This document shows positions 57,955 to 64,000 of a stretch of DNA of 64,000 nucleotides, piece by piece. The notes beneath the pieces were generated by a model. It searched no databases. It was not told where the DNA came from and worked only from the letters and a program-made list of their open reading frames with translations. The stretch lies in contig CP136063.1 of assembly GCA_032622095.1 (NCBI GenBank), forward strand, positions 74,315,980-74,379,979, given 5' to 3'. The position numbers were made by a program, and so were the translations under genes. Positions within the stretch are counted from its first letter, which is position 1, and each line of letters starts with the position of its first letter. The DNA is from Siphonodentalium dalli. Its lineage: Eukaryota; Mollusca; Scaphopoda; Gadilida; Siphonodentaliidae.

Positions 57955-58388
57955 TTACGTCCCCTGGCAGGCCATAGCAACGTTGGAAATGATGACGTAA
58001 TTTCGTTACAAAATGGTGGCGCTCTCTTGTTTGCGAAATTTGAAATTGAATTGCTTGTTATTGTTATCGCTCGTATTTTAAATGTACAACGGTATCACAG
58101 CACGTAAGCGTTAAGAACAAACGAGAAAGCACAAGAGAAGATAGCACAACGAGCCCATTACTGGAATGACTTTAGAGTCAAAGCAGTCAAAAGAAGAAGA
58201 AGAATAACATTAACAACAACATGTCAACAACAACAACAACAACAACAACTTGTTTTGAAGTTGAAGTGAACTGTGTTCAAAGTAAAAATCAGTCAGTCGG
58301 AATTCTACTCAATGACGAATCTGTCACTGAAAGAAATATGAAAATGAAGGTCACTGGAATGGAATGTGGACTGGTCTGTGCAGACTGA
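57955..58388 (+). promoter_or_regulatory. Promoter-like stretch with a 55-codon ORF
   Basis: ATGATGACGTAATTTCGTTA (a CRE-like TGACGTAA) is followed by AAAATGGTGGCGCTCTC, a motif type common near animal transcription starts. An ORF runs from the ATG at 58221 to TGA at 58386-58388. It encodes eight threonines from an (ACA)n microsatellite and then CFEVEVNCVQSKNQSVGILL and NDESVTERNMKM. It has no recognised domain. Stops follow, so if real it is either a very small protein or a first exon with a donor I could not fix. Confidence 0.25.
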
Positions 58389-58389
58389 T

Positions 58390-60108
58390 CACCACGGCGA
58401 TTTGACTTGTTCTGTTAATGTTATTGTTCAATTTTAAGTCTGTTTTCACCTGGACTGGTTAGACTTAGAGTTGCAACTGCAAGCGGCAAATCGTTCATTC
58501 TACTAACTACTTCTCTAAATAGTAAATTTAATTGTTAACATCTAACACTGTCAGGTCAAGCCTCAACTTGGGTCAAGGAAATCAGAAAATGGACATTTTA
58601 GAGCTGACTGATTTACTGATTTACTATAGTATAGACAGTATAATTCAGTCATGAACCGTTGAACGTAGCTGGGACTTGTGGATGCAGTAATCGGTGAAAG
58701 CGTTCATGTGGCTTACTAATCTAATAATATTAGGATTGTATTAGTCAATTTAGTGATTACAGAATACTAAATTTAGTTATCATCGAGTTCAGGCTCAGCC
58801 TCACCCACTCACTGTGAATGTGATTCAGGTCAAAATACAATTCTAGCCATCTACAGTGGACACACAGATGTAACAAACATGTGAAGCCCAGTGAATTGGT
58901 GACTAACAAAGTGAGTCATTTATCTTCTTGTTGAGTGAAGGAAAAGAAGAACATCTCCCAATCCCACTTGGTCTCGGCACACTTCATAATCCATGCAGTG
59001 ACTGGTGAGAGGATATGCTTCCGGGCCAACTTTCCATCTGTGTGTATGAATTCTGTTTCCTGTGATGGACACATCAAGTTAAATTTAATAATTATATTGC
59101 ACGGTGATTAGTTTTAGCATTCTCACATATTAAATCTATTCATGAATTTAACACTGTGTTCTCGATTTAAACCTTAAGCATTAAGCGGGAACTTGATCAG
59201 CATGGCTAGCATATATATTAACTAGTGGCTATTTGTGGAAAAATTATTAAATATAGCCCTGCGTACTTGCTATTGTCGACTTGACACATTGGGATTGGAA
59301 TAATATGTATGCTAAACATAATAATTCCAGGCCAACTTAGCTGAACTGTCACGACCTTCTAGTTATACGTGTACATGACTAATGAGGCAATCATATAAAT
59401 GTTTAATCTAGTAGCATTTTCTCAGACCATGCCATGAATATCTATGTATCTATGCCTGTCAAGAATAATGCCATTCCTCCCGGGCAATTATTAAAATGTT
59501 TATATACTATCAGATACATATTAACCAATAGTGTCAGCATGTGTCGCATGATAAGTAATTTTAGATAAAATTCTCTCAACGATCATTAAGTTTTTTGGCA
59601 AAGAGACATATACACATGTATAGAATTAAATTTAAATAGAATTAAATTTCCATCAATATTGTTAATTTCAGTCTAGGTCTCCGCTATCACTATTATTGAC
59701 CATCGCAATGATTAGACATCTGAGAGTACGATAAAAGCTCACATAAGTCACGAACAAGCATGCAATCTCGAGCTGAGACCACCCTTAATACATGTTTCTT
59801 ATCATCTACTTCACAGAAGGGTTCACCCCTAAGTAGTAACCATATAGGAAATGCACCGAACATACCACTATTGCACAATGACATCAGTTTGTTTGATCTA
59901 AATTATTTATCCACTCCAGCCCCAAAACAATAGTCATTTGGCAAATTATCTCATTCCTTTTTGAAGTGCCTATCGTCTACTGAAGTTGGATCCTACCACA
60001 GGCCATAAATTATGTCTCATTGAGTCATTGTGCCCATCCACGTAACCCGTTTTCATAAAAATGTATTCAGTATTATATGTAAATTTATCCAATAAAGATA
60101 TTTTTCCC
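58390..60108. other. Non-coding stretch, no feature recognised
   Basis: This is unusually free of the transposon families seen elsewhere. Short ORFs (59693-59884 on the minus strand) show no domain. Unannotated untranslated exons of a neighbouring gene are possible but cannot be shown. Confidence 0.35.
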
Positions 60109-60112
60109 TTAA

Positions 60113-60609
60113 AGGTACGGTTGGCCTTGGCGGTGGGTATCCTGTAAAAATATTTCCACCCGTCAAAAACCGCCACAAACAGAAAGAACATCAAAATGTA
60201 GACATACTTTGTCCGTATACAAATAAGAAATATCGCATAAACAGTATGTTATTGTCATTTGATTGACCATTGTTATGTAAACAAAAGCATAAAAAGTTAC
60301 TTTTCTGGTGTTTGTTTATATTATGATGGTAAACATAAAGAGCGTTCTTTGTTGGTGAATTCCTGATATGGAACAAATAAAGAGCGTTTATGCCATTTTT
60401 GTGTGATTAGCCAGTAGCATTGTGCTGTCTTCTGTAACACAATCAGGCTCTTGCTCAGGTAAAATATAGTAGGTCTTTATGATAACATGCTGTTTACGCG
60501 ATAGTCATGATGGTATATATGAACGAAACTGTATGCATTTTAATGTTTTTCTGTTTACGGTGATTGGAACAAATATGAATATTTTCGACAACTAAGGCCT
60601 CACGTGCCT
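60113..60609 (-). mobile_element. TTAA-flanked element, inverted copy of 27405-27897
   Basis: TTAA occurs at 60109-60112 and 60610-60613. The left end is AGGTACGGTTGGCCTTGGCG and the right end CTAAGGCCTCACGTGCCT. Almost the whole length aligns with the complement of 27405-27897, with the same landmarks (AAGAGCGTTTATGCCATTTT, AACACAATCAGGCTCTTGCT). No coding sequence; minus-strand ORFs at 59970-60376 cross its left edge and are not genes. Confidence 0.75.
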
Positions 60610-60613
60610 TTAA

Positions 60614-61590
60614 AGGTCCTCAATCCGAATCAATAGTCCCCTTATCATCAGATTCCAACAACAAGAAGATTTTTTGAAATGCCTCTTCAGTTGACAGAAT
60701 CGATTAATTGCTCGAAAAAAAACTGCAGTCAATTATAGCATAAAATTGACAAAAACTTGTAATTTATCAACTTTTTGCTCAACGAATATTGCTGATTTGT
60801 CAAACATCTGACACACAAAAAAAAAACCAGTTGATTTTAGAATTATCCATCTTCATCTGCAATTTGTCAGAAAAAGTATTCTCGTCTGCTGTTTGCTGGG
60901 CCACTTAAAATTAAAATGATAGATTTTAAAAATCGGTATCTGATCACTCTGAGCTTTGATGTTGTGGGTTCCTCGACTTGAATCAAATATTTTTCACCTC
61001 CGAAGTCAAGGAAATAATAATCTGCGAGGGTTAATTTGGATTGAGTACCTTTAAAATTGCAAAAATTAAATTAAAATAATTTTGCCTTGAAAATTGGTCG
61101 CTTGGCCAGATTCAACCTTCACCTGATGATTGCATTTTGAAGAAATATAGTAAAATGTGCTATATGGCTAATATAGCTTGACTGGCGCCATGGATATTGG
61201 TCTGGAAATTAGAGAAATGTTAGAGGCAATATCTCACTCTGACCCATGTCTAACTGTGGCCCACATTCCTCTATATCTGGTGCTGCAACATATTCTCGTC
61301 CAAATAGGTTTATTTGTACCTGAATATTCACATATGTTCATATTTTTTTTATTCATTTAAATTTGTTTAAATAAAAATTTAGAAAAACTAACGCCATTAT
61401 AGACTCTGCCAGGGCACCCTGAGTCACCACACCAAATTTCGTTGAAATCTGGGCACCAAAATTAACAAAGACATGTTTGTCTCAACTTTACTCCAGTCTT
61501 ATATATGTATATATAAACAGTCCCATGAAACATGTATACATTTATTGATGGACGTGTCATGGGCTCTTCATACAGGATCGCGTTCATTAT
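60614..61590. other. Non-coding stretch with partial duplicates of 61690-61960
   Basis: Segments near 60838-61060 (TCATCTGCAATTTGTC, ATCACTCTGAGCTTTGATG, GGGTTCCTCGACTTGAATCA, TTGAGTACCTTTAA) recur near 61740-61960, so this is a diverged repeat. CACCAAATTTCGTTGAAATC at about 61430 matches a phrase of the 19845-20370 array. No gene recognised. Confidence 0.45.
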
Positions 61591-61592
61591 TT

Positions 61593-62140
61593 CGAAGGTT
61601 CCATATTCGCTATTCCAATTCCAAAGGTTCTTATTCAGACATAGAAGGTTCGTTATTCTGAAGGTTTGCTATTCTGGGCGTTTTTAACCAGAAAAGATGG
61701 ACAACTCTAATACCAAGTAGTTATTATTACCACGATTTTACAGTTATCCATCTTTATCTGGAAGACCGCCCATTTGACCTCGTCCTTCTGGCACGATCAG
61801 GCCCAGAAACAATAAAAATAGCAAACTGCAAAGATTGATATCTAATTACTCTGAGCTTTGATGGGTGGGTTCCTCGACACTAATCAAATATTTTTTTCCC
61901 CACCGAAACCAGGGAAGGAGTAATTTAGCAGCGTCTTATCGGATTGAGTACCTTTAAGTTATTTCCTTCATAAAAAGAGTCTTATGATAAAGAAACCTCT
62001 CAAAACTTTAGAATATAGAATGAAACTTCAAAATAAAAGTTATAAAAACCTTCTGAATATCGAGGAATATAGAGAACCTTGGGAATGGCGAAACTTCAGT
62101 ATAATGAACCTTGGGATTAGCGAACCTTTGGACACAGAGT
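61593..62140. repeat. Repeat with CTTCGGAATAG-type arrays
   Basis: 61593-61675 carries the complementary unit (GAAGGTTCGTTATTCT) and 62045-62135 the direct unit (AACCTTGGGAATGGCGAA). The intervening segment TTATTTCCTTCATAAAAAGA also occurs at 20886, next to the array at 20988. Short ORFs on both strands follow the arrays and were not annotated. Confidence 0.65.
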
Positions 62141-62910
62141 GACATGTCGCCGTCCTACGGTCCATACGTACTGGCGTGATCGTATATATCCCAAGTTGGC
62201 CAGAAATACAGGCACTCCTATGAAACATACATTTTTCATTTTATAGATGGACGTACGTGTTTTTGGGTTGTCCATACGTACTGACGTAATCATATTAGCA
62301 ACCACCAGGTGGTTGTTTTACTTAGGCGCAGGTGAATGACGTCATATATTTTTTTCTATATCCGTCAGTGATTTTTCAAAGATCGCCGGTATGGATTTTG
62401 GAGAAATTGTCATTTGACTTCCGGTTAGCAATAGTGTGAAGATTGCAAAATAAACGCGGAAATGGAAATGAACTTACGAAGAATTCACATGTGATTTAGG
62501 CCAATTAATTTCATTTAGACCAATTTCGTTAGTTAGCTTAATGAAAAACGAAGACGTCATGACACGGTTTCTGACGTCATTTTGGATTTGTGGGCCAGAA
62601 TTTAGACAAGATTGCACAATCTACGACACGTCTTGTCAAGTTGGCATGTCATCTCCGTCGTGACAAATGCACGATGTTTCATAAATTATTCTTAGCGTTA
62701 TGTCGCCGATAAATAGCAAATTTGAGGCACAGTATGTGTGCTACGTGTCACGTACGATTCATATTATGTCACAGAAAGACGCAGTGCAGTCATAACATAT
62801 ACAACTTTGAATACCGTCTTCGGGTCCCTATTTAAAAAACTGAGCCATTTGTATTTACCGTAATCGGAAGCGGAATGACCTGAAAAGGTATATATCGTTA
62901 TCTCAACACG

Positions 62911-63380
62911 ATCTCATCGGCCCTAATTTACGGTCTGTAAAATCGGCCCTAAACAAAATTAAAAAATTAAAAGAAATTTGTTTTTTGTTTTTAGATTTAA
63001 TTTTTTTTGGGTTGAATTTTTTTTGGGTATGCTTAAGCATGCTATAGCAAATTTAAAAACAAACTGGATAAAACCTTGGGGGCATGTTATAACTCAAAAC
63101 TATCACCAAGTATTCATAGTAATAATTTTGATGCCCATGAAAAACGTAAGATTCCCTGGCACTAAACCTACAAAATACTAAAAGAGTTAAAGAATATAAG
63201 AAAAAATTAATTAAAATTGTAAAAAATTGTAAAAAATAATAACAAAATGATGAAAAATTGTTAGGCCAATGCATTCTCTTATATATGCGAGGCGACCTAT
63301 TGTCGACTCGCATATATAAGAGAATGCATTGGCACAGGGTATATGGGTTGATACAAAAATCGGACTTGGCTCTGAAAGGG
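62911..63380 (-). mobile_element. TTAA-type element with one 69-nt hairpin, left edge truncated
   Basis: The right end CTCTGAAAGGG is followed by TTAA at 63381-63384. The palindrome is at 63265-63333 with one loop change. The left part starts at ATCTCATCGGCCCTAATTTA without the CCCTTTCAGTGCCA end. It is the same family and orientation as 47264-47754 and 13740-14115. Confidence 0.82.
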
Positions 63381-63477
63381 TTAACATGAAACTATTAAAA
63401 ACCTTCACGAACTGCTTTCTCTTCGTTTTACTCATCATAATTATGTAGTGCATGTACCATAAACGTTTCAGACGGCA

Positions 63478-63985
63478 GCTCTAGAACACAGGTCCCCTGC
63501 TGCGACAACCCACCATGAGTATCTACCTTAAACCTTAATACAAGATTTGTATCTATCGGACCTGTATTGAGCATAGACTCACTTGCGATCAAAACCCTTA
63601 AACTTAAACAGATTCCCATCATATAAAGCATGTGTGGTCGTGTCTCTGTGACCTCAGCAGAGTAAATTCTGCAGTGTTACTATCCTATATTTGATGGGAA
63701 TCTGTTCAAGGGTTTGTCCGATTTCTAAAGTGTGCACCTATTCATATATATCTATATGGTGATCTTCAACGTATCGACGCGGGAGATATATCAAATTAAA
63801 GGTGCGATTATGGTCTAAAGAACTGAGTTTGTGGCATTATCTCATGCACATGGGATTTTGATGAATTTTGTTCGCAACCGAGTCTATGCTCAATATTGGT
63901 CTGATAGATACAAACCTTGTATTAAGGTATTAAGGTGGATACTTCGTGGTGGGGTTGTCGCATCAGGGGACCTGTGCTCTAGAAT
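63478..63985. repeat. About 510-bp imperfect foldback
   Basis: The outer arms are 63478-63600 (CTCTAGAACACAGGTCCCCT, ATACAAGATTTGTATCTATC, GAGCATAGACTCACTTGCGA) and 63860-63985, which reads as their reverse complement in order. An inner inverted pair, AACAGATTCCCATCATAT at 63608 and ATTTGATGGGAATCTGTTCA at 63690, lies between them. Arms are about 75-80 percent similar by eye. Element edges may extend past the window. Confidence 0.75.
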
Positions 63986-64000
63986 ATATTCACATGGTTA

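Noticed and set aside
62330-62590. Three GACGTCAT motifs as a CRE cluster
   Set aside because: The motifs are real but spread over 240 bp with no gene start nearby, so promoter function is unsupported.

Overview
This window is animal nuclear DNA: AT-rich, mostly non-coding, with genes split by introns at GT-AG boundaries, vertebrate-style non-LTR retrotransposons and dense short DNA transposons. I see no prokaryotic gene organisation. Repeat content and the two peptide-receptor-like GPCRs suit a marine invertebrate, perhaps a lophotrochozoan such as a mollusc, but the sequence alone does not settle the phylum.

Three host loci can be supported. (1) A minus-strand gene for a DUF4239 (bestrophin-like) membrane protein runs from 12441 down to 4908. 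Three exons (11833-12441, 9085-9241, 4908-5226) join with matching phases and consensus splice sites; the N-terminal exon was not found. (2) Two minus-strand paralogous rhodopsin-like GPCRs lie at 30180-31250 (356 aa) and 49123-50175 (350 aa). Each has an uninterrupted coding exon that starts one base after an identical splice acceptor. (3) A promoter-like stretch with a 55-codon ORF at about 57960-58390 is a weak candidate first exon.

Most of the rest is mobile DNA. At 36773-43340 two decayed non-LTR retrotransposons lie head to head: an L1/Tx1-like LINE on the minus strand with poly(A) tail and polyadenylation signal, and a 5'-truncated second LINE on the plus strand. Two short hAT-type elements (3542-4770 and 32251-33296) have perfect 8-bp target duplications, and a third, older end lies at 1-586. 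Many elements are flanked by TTAA and begin CCCTTT or AGG, which fits piggyBac-like or other TTAA-targeting non-autonomous transposons (7674-8065, 46434-46899, 47264-47754, 57111-57496, 27405-27897, 60113-60609, 26545-26891, and truncated copies at 11267-11633, 13740-14115, 62911-63380 and 48117-49106). A Tc1/mariner-like MITE family with CAGTAATGCC ends has three copies.

The most distinctive signal is a 69-nt near-perfect palindrome (27-bp stem, one fixed mismatch, 5-bp stem, 3-nt loop). It is repeated through the window inside elements of at least three different TTAA-flanked end types, always just inside the element edge, and degenerate copies lie immediately 3' of the second GPCR. Other structure includes minisatellites (about 62 bp at 1786-2310, 34 bp at 19274-19478, about 120 bp with nuclear-receptor half-sites at 19845-20370), a repeat array at 52980-54790, and a 510-bp foldback at the right edge.
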